Shown here piece after piece: positions 11,400-24,100 of a stretch of 64,000 bases of DNA. The translations under genes were made by a program, and so were the position numbers. Numbering within the stretch: position 1 is the first letter of the stretch; the number at the start of each line of letters is the position of its first letter. The DNA lies in NCBI GenBank assembly GCA_043228905.1, contig JBHGNT010000001.1:2232001-2296000 (forward strand), read 5' to 3'. The stretch comes from Azolla caroliniana. Lineage: Eukaryota > Polypodiophyta. The notes beneath the pieces are model-generated. The model worked only from the letters and a program-made list of their open reading frames with translations. It made no database searches and was not told where the DNA came from.

Positions 11400-12140
11400 T
11401 GTGTGAGAAATAGTGTGTCCAATGGAACCAACCTCCTTGTGCTACTCCTCTCGACCAGAGTCTAGATCATTCTAGCCTCCCCCTGCCCATTTGGGCTGCA
11501 TCTTTCGGCCGACACCTCGCCACCCTCTCGGGCCTCTCCTCGCCCTCTTTCTTCCCATACCATCCGCTCACCCACCGCCTTCCTACATCTTCTGATAATC
11601 CATCCGATCTCCGGCCCGGGAAACACACTTGCCCCCCTCGCTCCCATGACCCGGCACCACCAGCCCCCTTTCTCTCCTCCCCGATCCCGTCGCTCCTTCA
11701 CGACCCCCCCTTACCTACCTCCCTTTCTCTGCCTCTCCTTCGATCGATGTCCCCCTATACAAGCATGATATCCCCCTTCCCCACGAACCCACTTAGCACA
11801 CAAGGTGACACAATGCATGCGTGTCTCCCCAACTTGTACCCTGTTTGCTTGTGTTGCTTCCCTAAAGAAACTTTGTGGTGTTTGAAAGGCTTTCACAATG
11901 TGGATGGCAGAGTCTAAGCATAGGCGTGTGTATAGTGCAAATGGGATTATGACCCCATGCTGAAACCAAAGGTATGCAGGTGCAATGCGAGTACTTTGGG
12001 TGGCTTCTCTCCCCACTCAATACTTGATCTACCTCCTTGCCTTTCTCTACATCTCCTTAGCTTGGGTGTGCCAATAGAAATGCAAGCATATATACCTAGT
12101 CAAAACCACTTAGCACACATAGTGACAAAACATGTATTTA
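11400..12140. repeat. GC-rich pyrimidine-skewed island and 315-base tandem duplication
   Basis: About 11460-11760 is strongly C/T-rich on the plus strand and far more GC-rich than its surroundings, with CCGGCCCGGG inside. The segment 11713-11820 recurs, diverged, at 12028-12135: both hold CCTCC, TTTCTCT, CATCTCCTT or similar, and CCACTTAGCACACA followed by GTGACA. Open frames exist on the minus strand (for example 11462-11701), but they are low complexity and show no domain. The origin could be a decayed LTR or the leader of a lost gene; neither can be shown. Confidence 0.4.
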
Positions 12141-12149
12141 TCTCTTGAT

Positions 12150-15100
12150 TATGCACTATGTTTTTTGTCGTTTACCTTCAAATCAAACATAATCGTTATT
12201 AGATATTGACAATTGTTGTGGTTTTCATCGATCTTGTTTCTACTAAAATAGATTACAGATTCATCTTCTTGCTATGGTTTGGAACATTCAGATACACAAG
12301 ATTGAGCAACGCCTTCCTACTTTGCCAATTGCATAACTCACTATGATGAATAGTTGCCCTTTCAAACATTGAAAAATAAGTCTTTGTGCCACATTACAAG
12401 AACATATCGCCATATTGTAGTTGAAGTGTGTCAGGCTCTCACATAACACACCTAAAAACTACATTATGCGTATGCATCACGACACCAAATGGCATCGAGG
12501 TTAATATAGATGTGAACTAGTTAGTTGTCAAATATGCAACAATGTTTTCTAACAAAAACAAATGTTACTTAGTCAAATATGCCCTTCAATTTTTGTACAT
12601 ATGCCATAGTTCCATGGCTACCATCAAGCATCGAAACATTGGGTAAACATCAATGTTACAAATGGTTTCTTCTTTAATCAAAATGATGAATGAGGAGAAG
12701 GGTAGTTCATTCTTACAAAAAGAGAAGTGAACTAAAAGAAATGCATGTTCTAGCATATATTAATGTTGTTGGAGTGGATGGTTTTGGCTACACCTTTAGG
12801 TAATTAAAAAGGTAATGACGATTTGAGATCAATTTATGAAAACCTAAAATTAATTAAGGAGCTCTTGGATTAATCTTCATGAATGAGTCTTGAGTGCATA
12901 CTTGCCCCTTCTCAAGTCTGATCTCAACACATTTCCCAAGTAACAATAAGGGAAGTGGTGAAACCCCTTGTAAACCATTGGCAAGTTGAACCTTCCCATT
13001 GACTCAACGCAAATATGTTCTTGGCATAGTTTTGAACGAGTGAAAATGCTAGTTTTCCAATGGAACTTGTGGAGACATTGTTTTGTGTCAGAGAAAGCAA
13101 GCCAATCATCTTTAACAAACAACCTGATACAAAAGTCGCACCTCATAAGGCACTCCTTGAAACTTGAAAGAGCATATTTGTGTCCTCTCAGATGTTGTTG
13201 AGACGCTCTTTCACGTCAACCCAAGTAGACCACCCATCTATCACTACTCAAATTTACATCACTAGCATACCATTGGATGTATTTTCTCGTTTTCCCACAA
13301 ACTAGCAAAAACGATTGAATTTGAAAAAAAAACAAGAATTTGGAATTTTAACTAAAAATTGTCAAAGCAACAAATTTCAACTCAGCACCTCCAGGCCTAG
13401 CAACTCAACCGTGTTCCATTTTAAGCCATTTTGAAAAGCAATTTCGAACCGCTACATGAGTATCACATATGCATAACGTAGGCGATGGTTGGTCACTAAT
13501 ATTTACCAAACATAAATGAAAGGGTATGTTTGCCAATGTTAGAAAGGGGTTAATGTGATCGGATAGAGGGAATGATAACCAATGGATGGAGAGTCTTTTA
13601 ACAAGGCATACCTATTTAGGGCCCTCGGAAGATGTATAAATATAAGGCCTAACTATCCTCACAAACACATTATGTTTGGAAGGTTGAAGTCATAAGATAG
13701 AACTGTGGTGCAAACTAGACTTTTGTCACGATGATTATGTTACATCTTCCAAGGTACAAGTCATCCTAATATCGATTGATATTGGGTGTCAATAGTAGGT
13801 CGACAATGGTTTGATCATAGATCAAGGGTGGTTGGGAGGATTGGGCTCCTATATTCAATCTATTTACCTTTTTTCACTTTAATTAGGTCTATTGTTTAGT
13901 AACATGCTCTTTTAGTAATAATCAAGGTTTTCATTGTGTAGGTTCAAAGGGGAAACGAGAACTCCTTGACTTCCTTTGTTGCAACCACCATGAAAAGAAC
14001 TCAACAAGTTCCATTATGGCCACATTAGAATCCTAAAAGGTTCTTTTGTGGGTAGCCCCCACAACAGAGTTCATTGAGATCAGTATTATCGTGCCAGGTT
14101 CCTACCACACAAAGAACCTCCTTTGTGCAAAGCCTCTACACCATGGTTTAGAAGAGGATGCAATGAGCAACACTACTAATTTTGTGTTGCTCCTTCGTAC
14201 TACTCCATGCTGACAAGGAGGCTGATGCAAAAGCTCAAAACCTTGAGCCATTCCTAGGCTCAACGTGGAGGGGTTCAAATTATATCTAATTTCCCAATGT
14301 GCCCATATAGATAAACCTACCTATCCTCTTTACCCATGCTTCGATCAGGGACCTTATGTTCGCAAAATACCCTCCAATATAAAAATTATAGCAATCTAAA
14401 CTACCCTCATCCTTAGTTAAGTTCCTCTTATAACAACAATACCCTTTTATTTTGTTACTCATCAACTCTTTTATTTCATAAAGTCTACACCCCACCAAAA
14501 TATTAAACAACACACACACACCCATTATACACAACATAGACACACAAAATCATAGTTTACAAACACTAAACCATCGTAGACACACACAAATTATAGAAAT
14601 GCATTATAGACGCACACAAACTACAGACACACATTAGATACTAAACACGGACAAAATCATAGTTTAAGAACACTAAAACTATACACATACAAACTACACG
14701 TACTTGTACACACAAGTCCACATTCATATAAAGTGAATCTAAGCACATACAAACCTCCTACACTCGTGTGCGCATTAAACACTTACATGCGTTGATGAAG
14801 ACACTCTCCTATCAAGATCCATACAAATTATTCCATTGAACACAAGCACAAATAAAAATTAAAAGTAACACATGTTCTTGTGGATTCAACACTAGATGCA
14901 CATAAACACATAAACACAACATTCACACACGACCACTCATTTTCGCACCTTCTTGGCCACACACTATCAAAGGAGGAATTGTACACACTTGTGCACCCAT
15001 CCATACCCATATTCTCCAAAGGAAACTATAAGTGTTCCCACACTTTTTGGGTGGAAGAGTTTTGTGCACACACATATGGCATTTCAAATGGTTAACCATG

Positions 15101-16500
15101 ACCAAATTGAAAGGCATCATCCTTGACCCTATCTTCCTTGTTCTAGTGCCCCATTGATCTGACTCAAATTAGACACGCCTCTTGCAATAACACCTTGACC
15201 TTCAGGATGGAATCATGTGCACATCTCCCGTTGGCTAATTTCACTCATAAAACTCATTTGTAATTCAATCCTCGTTTTTCATTGGCGTTCCCCTCGTTTG
15301 CACTTCATGAACAAACTCTTCGTAGTGTTTAAAAATAAAGATGCCACCCAAAACAAAGTTTTGAAGAGGATCCATCTTTGGTTCAAAATATAATGCATAT
15401 TTTGCAAACCAAATAGTTAGATTAATGAAAATGGGTATAATTACTAGGGATAAAAGTACATTCAAGTAACAACAATTTTTACAATAAATGGTCCAGAATA
15501 CATAGGTATCATGATTAAGACAGAAAGAAATGGAATTGAGGCGATCAACCAGCTTTTTGGTTGTCTTAAGCCTCCCACACCCCCTCTTGATTCACTAACC
15601 TGTGAAGTTCCTTTTATGACATAAGCTTGGGCGTTTAGTTCCCAAAACCACCAAACTACACAATGAGCTCTCTTATTTTATAGCCTTCAAGTGCTCTCTA
15701 AGCATATACAGATAGAATGTCCTCTTTTGCCATGCAGCTTCTCTTTTCTTTGCATGAGCACTCAGTTTGATCAAAAGCGCTTTTCATACTAGTTCTCTTG
15801 GAGCAAAGATCCAACACATTAGGGTGAAAATTACCCCATTGGGCTAGTTCAAAACTTGTTTGGAGATCCAGTTACCAATATCAAAAGAAAACAAATTTAG
15901 AAAACAAAGATTTGTTCACAATAAATATACCAAATCAAGAAATGTTGAAAAAACCACAGAAACCAAGCTTTGATCTCACTGCCAAAAGATTCAAAAGATC
16001 TCACTGCAATTACAATGAATCACTACCAAAAGATTCAAACAACATTTAGATACTGCACATCCTTCAGATTTACATTGAGAATTGAAAGTAGATGTCAATC
16101 ATAAAAAACCAAATCCACAAAAACACCAAAATACCTAATGCAAGAGATCAAGAACCCGAAACATAAAAATTAGATCCTTCTGAACATTTAGAATTCCTTT
16201 TATTTTGTAATATGCCGAAACACTGCAAAACCAATCAGAGACTGGAGCTCTGAAGTGGAGCGACTAGTGTTTTGGAGTGTGCACATAACTCAATACAATT
16301 TTTAATAAATCAATCAATCCCTTCTTTCTTTCTTCTTTCTTAACTGAATCAGAAAGTACCGAGAACCCAATCAATATTTTGAGGAATGATTCCGAGATAA
16401 TATCACTCGATATAATTTTATCATGTATTTCCCTTTCAATGAAAAGAAAGTGAAGACTTTCCAATTAAAAAATGAAAATTGCAAAGCTTTTCAATACAAA
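12150..16500. other. AT-rich intergenic DNA, no gene identified
   Basis: No recognisable domain, RNA gene or intact element was seen. The minus-strand frame at 12877-13146 (89 residues) is the longest but matches nothing I know. About 14510-15060 is rich in ACAC/CACA dinucleotides and repeats ACACACAAA and TATAGACGCACAC phrases. Confidence 0.35.
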
Positions 16501-16534
16501 GGGGAGGTGGAAAAAGCCCTTTGTGAATCAATAA

Positions 16535-19500
16535 CTACCAAGTTCTTTTAATTTGTCCACTACTATTGTTATGACTTGCAATCCGTTTGAGGAAAGCTGC
16601 CTTAGCACTAATCTCAGTAGCAAAAGTGCCGAAAATAGCAATAGTAACAGTGCTGCTTCCCAACTTCTCGACACCTCTGGAAACCATACAAATATGGCTT
16701 GCTTCCAAAACAACTATAATGCTTCTTAGACCATACCTATGAATTAGTGATTCAGCTATCTCCTTTGTTAACCTTTCTTGAACTTGAAGTTTATAGCTTT
16801 GTGCTTCAACAATCTCCCAAATAGAGGATGACTCAATAGGACCCAATTTTGGTTCTCCAGAGAAATACCCAACATGCACCTTACCAAAGAAGGGTAAAAG
16901 GTGATGTTCACACAGCGAGCAAAATGGAACATCTAGCTCAACATGCAAGAGATTTTTACTCTCAATCGGTTCTTCGTCCATCTCTAGAGAAAACCCTTGT
17001 TTGAATGGAAGATCCTGTTCAGCCAAGGTATTGCTGGTCTGAATTGGTTCTTTTACCTTTTCTAAAGAGCACGAGTTTCTAAATGAGACACCAAGCTCGG
17101 CCACAAGATTATTAATTTGGCTTGGATCTTTGACCATCTCAAAGGAAAAGCCAGATTTAGGCAATGTTGAACTCATATTTGCGCTATTAAGTGTTCCACT
17201 CATAGCATTACATTTGGATGTTTCCATATCTTTTTTCTTAAAGTTAGAAAGCCAGCTAACAAAGCATGTGGCTGTTAAGTTAAGTCCCTCTCTCTTTGCA
17301 CCCCCTACAAATAATGAGTCAAGCATCACCTCCACTGCAGCTACCATAGCTGGAATGTTTTCACATGATTTCACCAATGTCTGTGATAAGGTTGAACTGT
17401 AATAATTGTCATGTTCACTTTTCACTTTTATACTACTATTTCCATTAACATGTTGGGTGTTCGCTTTTCGAATAACATTCCCGGTCCCATGAACTGAACC
17501 CAAGCTTGCATTATTCATATCGACGGCAGACAGAATAGCTCCTTTTTTTAAGTCCATGGTGGTTGAATGAAGTGGAATACATGGGCAGAATACCATCTTT
17601 TTCGAGCCATTGCATTCAACACGATCAACTTCACCGTTGACAATGATGCCATCTAGTTCCAACATTGCTAGAAACTCGATCCATGCATCACTCTCTTTCT
17701 CTTCAAATCTACCTTTACCAGCAATAGTAACCATTGAAGGAAGAAACAAACCTTTAGAATTTGCTACTTCCCTATGAAACCCAGGCACAGGGAGATGTTG
17801 GCTTTGCAATACAACTGCAACTCCAAATGGTTTAATGGTATCAGATAATTCTTGACATATTTCTTCGGCTAAAGTTTGAGGATCCTGAATCCTTCGAGCA
17901 TACATATCTGCTATTCGTGGAAGTTTACTCAATCCTACTACTTGATATCCAGAAGAAATATAGGCTATGTGGCAACACACCTTGAAAGGAAGAAGGCAAC
18001 CTCCACATAAGGAATACATATCAATATTCCTAACTACAACCATGCCTCCGAAGCCCCCTCCATATCCAAGTCTGGGATCAACACCCTCTTCAGCAAATAG
18101 TGCATCACCCACTATGTTTTTCGCTACTTGTCTATAGCCTGATCCAAGAATCAACAGAGATACAAGTTAATAAGCAAGAAAGATGAAGCAAGAAGCTGAT
18201 ATACATTGCTCTAGCATCAAAACAAAGCTATGAGTTAACCACGATATATGTCACTTCTATAAGCCTGCCCGAGAGACAGCAGAGTTATAGCTTGACCAAC
18301 AATAATTGAAGAAAGATTATGAAAATACTTTCGTAAACTGCCACAGCATGAAGGACATGAACTCCATTTGCAAGAGAGATGATGCAAATAGTTATATAAA
18401 ACTACTAAAAAGTATTTATATAAACAAAAAAAGTATTTTGCAAATGTCTATATTATAAACTGTTCCAGCAATATAGAATTATGACTTAACAAAAAGAAAG
18501 AAGATGCACATGGTTGTATAAACTGCACAGCTTTTCGATGGCATAAGAGAAAGAAAGAGGAAGATACAATAAAAATTATAAAAGCGTGGAATTTTCTGTG
18601 ATGAGAGAGAGAGAGAGAGATAAAAGAAGATGAAAAAGAACTGCAATGAAAGTGAATCAAACAAAAACTAATAACTTTAACCATGCAAAAGAGAAAGCTA
18701 AGAGAAAGAAAGAAGTAAAACTGACAAAAACAATGAGCAAAAGTGAAAACAATAAAAGCACAAAATTTTTTAAGGAGAAAGACAGATATAAATGAAGACG
18801 AGAAAACGCTGAAATGAAAAGGAATGAAACAAATGCATACCTTTAGTATGTGAAAGAGAAAGCTACAAGAAACGGAAATTCTAATCACAGTAAAACCATG
18901 AACGTATATATTTGAGCGGAAATCCTAAACATACAGATCGCACAGATTTGAATGCAATAGTTAAACCCTCAAAAAGCACAGGTTCGAAGGGAATGGAAAC
19001 CTTAAAATCCTAGATTCCTATATTCCATGGAAAACCTAATATTACAGTACTTACAATGCTTGACAATGGAAACCCTGAAAGTGCTTAAATCTCATCAAAG
19101 CAGATATTTGAAGGCAGTAAAAACCATAAATACATAACGAACAGAAAATATTATGTCAACCTCTCTTTCTCATCATCATCAATAGGAACCCTAAAACCGC
19201 TTGAATATTTTTCAGATTTGAGTATGGCGAAAAACCCTACAATATGGAAAGATATGCATAGCAATAAAAGATATTATTATTACCTTTGGTAGCGAAATGG
19301 AAAGCTCTCGCAACACGAAGAGGAGTCTTGATTAGACCATCACGTCTGATGTCTTCTCCCAGGCTCTGCAAGACGACTTTCACGGACTCCACCATATCTG
19401 ACAAACCTTCATCTTCTTCCTCCTCTTCTTCTTCCAAATCTGTCGACGAAGATGAAGACGAGGAAGATGATAATGATGGAACACTAACAGCTCGATCTCC

Positions 19501-19605
19501 ATGACTATGGCTATGACCATGGCAATGGCCATTCGCCACACACACAACTTGCAGAGATGGAGGAGAAACGGGAAGAGTGCAGCATCCATTGCTCAAAACA
19601 CCCAT
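16535..19605 (-). CDS. GCH1: GTP cyclohydrolase I (plant tandem-domain type)
   Basis: Two exons on the minus strand, 19605-19284 and 18138-16535, join in phase 1 to give 641 residues. The enzyme converts GTP to dihydroneopterin triphosphate plus formate, the first step of folate pterin synthesis, which is cytosolic in plants. It has two cyclohydrolase domains, as in known plant enzymes. The N-terminal one (about 70-240) has TPLRVARAF, GYRQVAKNIVG, GGGFGGMVVVRNID, CLLPF and VVGLSKLPRIADMYARR; it has CGGC where the zinc-binding CEHH is expected. The C-terminal one keeps CSLCEHHLLPF, LQVQERLTKEIAE and HICMVSRGVEKLGSST, with the zinc Cys/His/Cys set. Plant domains are known to lack complementary active-site residues and to act together. 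At 641 residues it is well above the usual 450-470. The extra length is a His/Ser/Glu-rich N-terminus (residues 28-68), a long inter-domain linker, and a triplicated 26-residue unit just before CEHH. The 1.1 kb intron is AT-rich and holds a (GA)n tract at 18602-18620. Confidence 0.95.
16922..17161 (-). repeat. In-frame triplicated 26-27 codon unit within GTP cyclohydrolase I
   Basis: Three consecutive coding units (about 17161-17084, 17083-17007 and 17006-16924, minus strand) translate to SGFSFEM..LGVSF, NSCSLEK..QDLPF and QGFSLEM..ELDVPF. Each contains F/C-S-(F/L)-E, then D/E-P, then E-(L/Q)-x-(V/L)-(P/S)-F. The last unit runs directly into CSLCEHH. In other plant enzymes a single such segment precedes CEHH, so this is an internal tandem expansion. 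Confidence 0.8.
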
Positions 19606-20004
19606 CTCTTCTTTCTTCTTCTCTAAGCTCAGATCTCTTTCTGTTTTCTTCGAAACAGCTCAGATCTTCTTTAATTCTCTCTCTTTTTCTATCCTTCCTC
19701 GAGAAGCTCGATTTCTTCTTGTACCTGTCCTCTTCTTCTTCCTCCTCCTCCTCCTCTTCTGACTTCTGCCTTCAGGTTTCTGTCTTCTGTCCTCTTATGT
19801 CCTTCACTTCGCCTCAGGTGATCTTCTTCTTGAAGAAAGCTCAGCAAGGTTGAGTCCGAGAGAACGAGGTAGTAGTCACGGCTGTGCAATCTCGATCTCC
19901 ATCTCAATCTCAATCTCAATCTCAACCTCACTGTGAGAGCGTGCGTGAGCGCAGTTATGTGGAGGTGGGTGCCTAAGCATACCCACACACAGACACAGAC
20001 ACAG

Positions 20005-20040
<36 letters not shown>

Positions 20041-20212
20041 GGATTGGGGAGCGATGGATGGAGGGTGGGGGATACGACTCCGTTTAGCTTCTTCTCTGTA
20101 GACTGTGTGTCTGTGTCTGTGTCTGTGTCTGTCTCACCGGAAGAGACGAACGAATGATTCACCGGAAGAGATGAAGGAATGGATGGATGGATGGATGGAT
20201 GGATGGATGCTA

Positions 20213-20283
<71 letters not shown>

Positions 20284-20790
20284 AACGGATGGCATGCATA
20301 TTCATCGTATGCATTAGATTAGATTACGCATCCATTGTATGCATGTTATGTATGTATGTATGTATGTATACATCTAAGTATGTATCGCATGCATGCATGG
20401 ATGGTTGTGCACACGCCCTATAGTCTATCCCATCTTCATTTGTCCGCACACGTGGCCGGCCTTCTCTCATCAAGTCTATTGTCCCTAATGCACCTCACAT
20501 GTGACTATGCAAATGCCCCCCCCCCCCCCCCCACGAACGAGATGATGGATTGGTGCTACGCGTGCCCTTGCCGCTTCACATAGATAGGTTGTTTGTGGGT
20601 ATCGGCTGAAGTGTGTGTGTGTGTGTGTACAAGCCAACCCATGGCAAGAGATGGCTCGATGCGCATGTGCGTCACGTGTACAGAAAAATCCTATGCATGT
20701 AAGTTGATGCACATGTCAGGGCAAGCCAAAGAGATGAAATTTTGGAGCTATTCCCTTGCCTCTAGATGGATTCTGCATGCATAAAGCATT
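19606..20790. repeat. Microsatellite-dense upstream region of the GTP cyclohydrolase gene
   Basis: Reading plus strand: CT/CTC-rich leader (19606-19770, probable 5' UTR of the minus-strand gene); degenerate ATCTCA repeats (19893-19930); (ACACAG)n then (AG)n at 20010-20036; (TCTGTG)n at 20103-20132; (GGAT)n at 20177-20209; (TG)n at 20217-20257 abutting (AG)n at 20258-20282; (TGTA)n at 20345-20369; a run of 17 C at 20516-20532; (GT)n at 20611-20628. All open frames here are translations of simple repeats. Confidence 0.8.
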
Positions 20791-21130
20791 GTGCATGTAA
20801 GAGTCCATGAAATAGATGATTGGTGTGCGTGTGTTGTTTCCGAAATAATAGATTCTATGTGCAAGAGTTGGTGCATGCCAATGTGTGTAGGTTTAAATAC
20901 CTTAATTGTTCATAGAATTATCTCTATGTAGATCACACTTTTTTAAGGATGGGAGTGCATGCAATATGCATGCCAATAGATTCCTTGTGTGTAAATTGAC
21001 GTGTATGTAAATGTCCATGAAAGAAATGAATTCATGTAGATGTTTCGTGCCTTCGTATAGATAGATTCTGTTTGTACAAATTTATGTACATATGCAGCTT
21101 AAAATACCAATGGAAATCCATCTTCATGTG
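20640..21130. repeat. Decayed roughly 100-base tandem repeat
   Basis: Several degenerate units share TCCATGAAA-AGATGA, ATAGATTCTG-TGTA and TGCATGC/ATGCATGTAAG phrases, for example at 20762-20810, 20847-20880, 20980-21030 and 21056-21100. No coding content. Confidence 0.35.
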
Positions 21131-24100
21131 TCATAAAATCAATGTGAAAGGCATGCCATGGTTTTGATGTCAACACCTAGATGGAAATCTATCTTGATAA
21201 GGAGGTTGTTCAAAACATGTGATTATGCATATCATGTTGATGTGTACTAAGGCTTAGTTCAAATTGAATGCTCGTGAATGGGAGGCCATATCGATGTGGC
21301 ACAACATAGTTTGTCAGAAGAGAAGTGAGGCGTGTAGCTTCTTGTTTGGTTTATTGAGGTCAGATGAATGTTTAGAAAACAAAAATACTATGGCATTAAA
21401 TCATTGACCAAAAGAAATTTATGGCCGGTAACAACAGAAAATTGTGCCCGACGACTTGTTCATTGCCTTGTTGTGATTGAGATCATTGATCCTAATAAAG
21501 GTGGGACAAATAGAGGTTCGACTTAAAATGATTTGAATGAACAAACAAGAACGACACGCCACAATCATTAGCATTAGCATAACCTAGCTTGTTGTGTGGT
21601 AGAAATCATCCTTAAGTCTACTTCAACCTCAGCTAGTGGTCCTTGCGTTTTATGGCATCGTCGAATGTGAACTTTATGTTTGTTTGCTCACGTGTCATGA
21701 GGGTAATCTTCCATGCGTCAACACACATTGTGACATTAAAATTGACAAGCATGTTTGTAGTTTCCAAGTATAGGTTAAATAGAAGATTCGTATATATTTC
21801 CTAATGTGCTGCAATCAAATAAGAGAATATTAACAATGTTGGCCTATAAAATCCATGAAAAAAGTGTGATTTATTGTATTGTATGTAGACACATTTTTAA
21901 AGTGAAAAATTATGCATTCTTGTCAAGACAGGGAAGGTGACACCTATATGTCTTTTCACGCAAATTTAGGGTAGAAAAGTGTTTTGTGTCTGACCATGTC
22001 CCAAGAGAATCACGATCGACAATATATTCAATCTTTTGAACTTAATGTAAGATTTGCTATTCGTTTGCATGACAAATAATGTTCACATCATTTCAACATT
22101 TAAGAAAGGTTTGGAGTGTCCATCAATTGTATGGGTCAAATGTGGCATGCCTCACAAACCCGAATGTTAGGCATTGCCTTAGCAAGTGACGAATGACAAG
22201 GTAAAAGAGAGAAAGTTTCACATGCGCATATATGAGACTCAAGAGATTTATTTACATGCGTTCCTTAATTTAACCTATGCCATATATACAACAATAGTTA
22301 ATGTGTAGAAGAAGCAAAATGATATTTAAAATTGCATGTCTCATATCTAGAGATGCAAGGTAATAGATCTTGTAGATTGTGGATGATAATGTTTTAAGTG
22401 TTTAACAACTCTTCACGAGACTCTAACCTATTCGATCTTATGAGTATCATTATTGAATACTAGAATTCACTCTATGCATTGATTGGACATTTATTACGAA
22501 AATCAAGTGTTGTAAAAGTATTACGAGTTTATGGAGAGATAATGTTGACCATACACGCTCTTACAAAACTAAAAGGAGCTTTGAATGCCACTTCACAATG
22601 GAAGAAGAGTTCTATAAAAGTACTGCATGTTTTTGGAGAGATATTGTATCATAGATGGAGCGCAGGGGTGGAGGAATCACTAGAGTATAAATGAAGATTT
22701 GTTCTTATGCTTGTACCATAAGAGGGTCTTAAAACAATACGAGAGGTAGCTAGCTACTCATGAGAAGTCTCGACTCGCAACAATCAACGAGCTATTGTAG
22801 TGTGGCTTTTATAATAAGACAAAGGATTCACTAATACCCAAAACCCTCATAACCACAAACACAATAATACATTATCGATATAAAATTGCAAGTTAAAAAT
22901 GCACGAAATGTCTAGAAAAGAAATCTTGTTGATACAATTGTATCAACAAAAAGTGTCTTTAATTTAACAAATCAAAAGATAAAGAAATTGAGTGGCACCG
23001 AAATGGCGCAAAAAAAGGATATAATCTAAACGTGACATGACTCAAAAAATTCTCGAGATCTGCTAACTTTTTAGCTAGTGACGTTGATTCAATAGCTTTA
23101 TACATCATGACTTGGTAAGAGTATCAAAACATTTTTCAACCCTTCTCGACAAAACAAGAAACTAGTGGCCTATATCAACCATCAAAAAGCTTATCAACTC
23201 CTAACATGGCAACAAAAAACATTGGGTGATTATCACTCATTTGCTAACAACATTGTTCCAAATCTATGCTATGATGATTCAATCCATGAATGTGTAAGAA
23301 ACAAACAATGATAAACTAATATCAACTAAACCTTTCACATCGGTAGAAGAGAAAATATTTAGCTCTAAAAAGAAAATATAAGTCAATTAGATTGATCTTG
23401 GAGTTTACATTATTAAATGGAATATGATGCATGTAGACAATGGTGTTAACTATGTCAAGTGAAAAGGAAAACACAATTTGGTAGTATTAACCACCTCAAC
23501 CCAAAATAAAGCATGTTCTCCTACGATGCTAACGACCTTTGATCATAAGGAAACATGCAATCCCCCCCCCCCCCCCCCCCCCCACTTGAGCATCCATCAT
23601 GCCATCACAACAATGGGTTGATTCCTGCATTATGCTATTTGTTTTATTGTGGCTATATGGAGTTGTCATCTAGCTCTAAATCCCTTCGAAACTTGCAAAC
23701 TGCTCAAACTAACTTTATCTATATTCTCCTCCTTGTTCAATCTAAAAACATCTAAATCCCACCTCTACCATGCGTTGCCATTGTATAAACTCTCTCTGAG
23801 CCTATACCATCTCTTCTAGGAAACATCCCCACATCATGGTATTGTAATTTGTAACAATTTGTCAGCTATAAGAAGTAAAAGCATTATTTGTCATCATCTT
23901 TTTGCAAAAGCTAAGCATAAATCATCTATATAGGGCACATATATTTCTCTTAGGCTCTTGTGAGAGAGACGTTTGACACTCCTTGTTGACCATATAAACC
24001 TCATAGATCTTGGGCATCATTAGCTCAATTGAAAATAGTTTCACATCCATTATACTCATGCACTTGTTTTTATCTACTATAGCTAAGAGCAATTATGTAC

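Noticed and set aside
11462-11701. Gly/Arg-rich minus-strand frame
   Set aside because: Product of the pyrimidine-skewed island; low complexity without a domain.
12877-13146. Cys/His-containing 89-codon frame as a zinc-finger gene
   Set aside because: Spacing fits no zinc-finger class, overlapping frames exist in other phases, and composition matches the AT-rich surroundings.
19689-20423. Several overlapping frames upstream of GTP cyclohydrolase
   Set aside because: They translate simple repeats (TG, AG, GGAT, CTC) and overlap each other in many frames.
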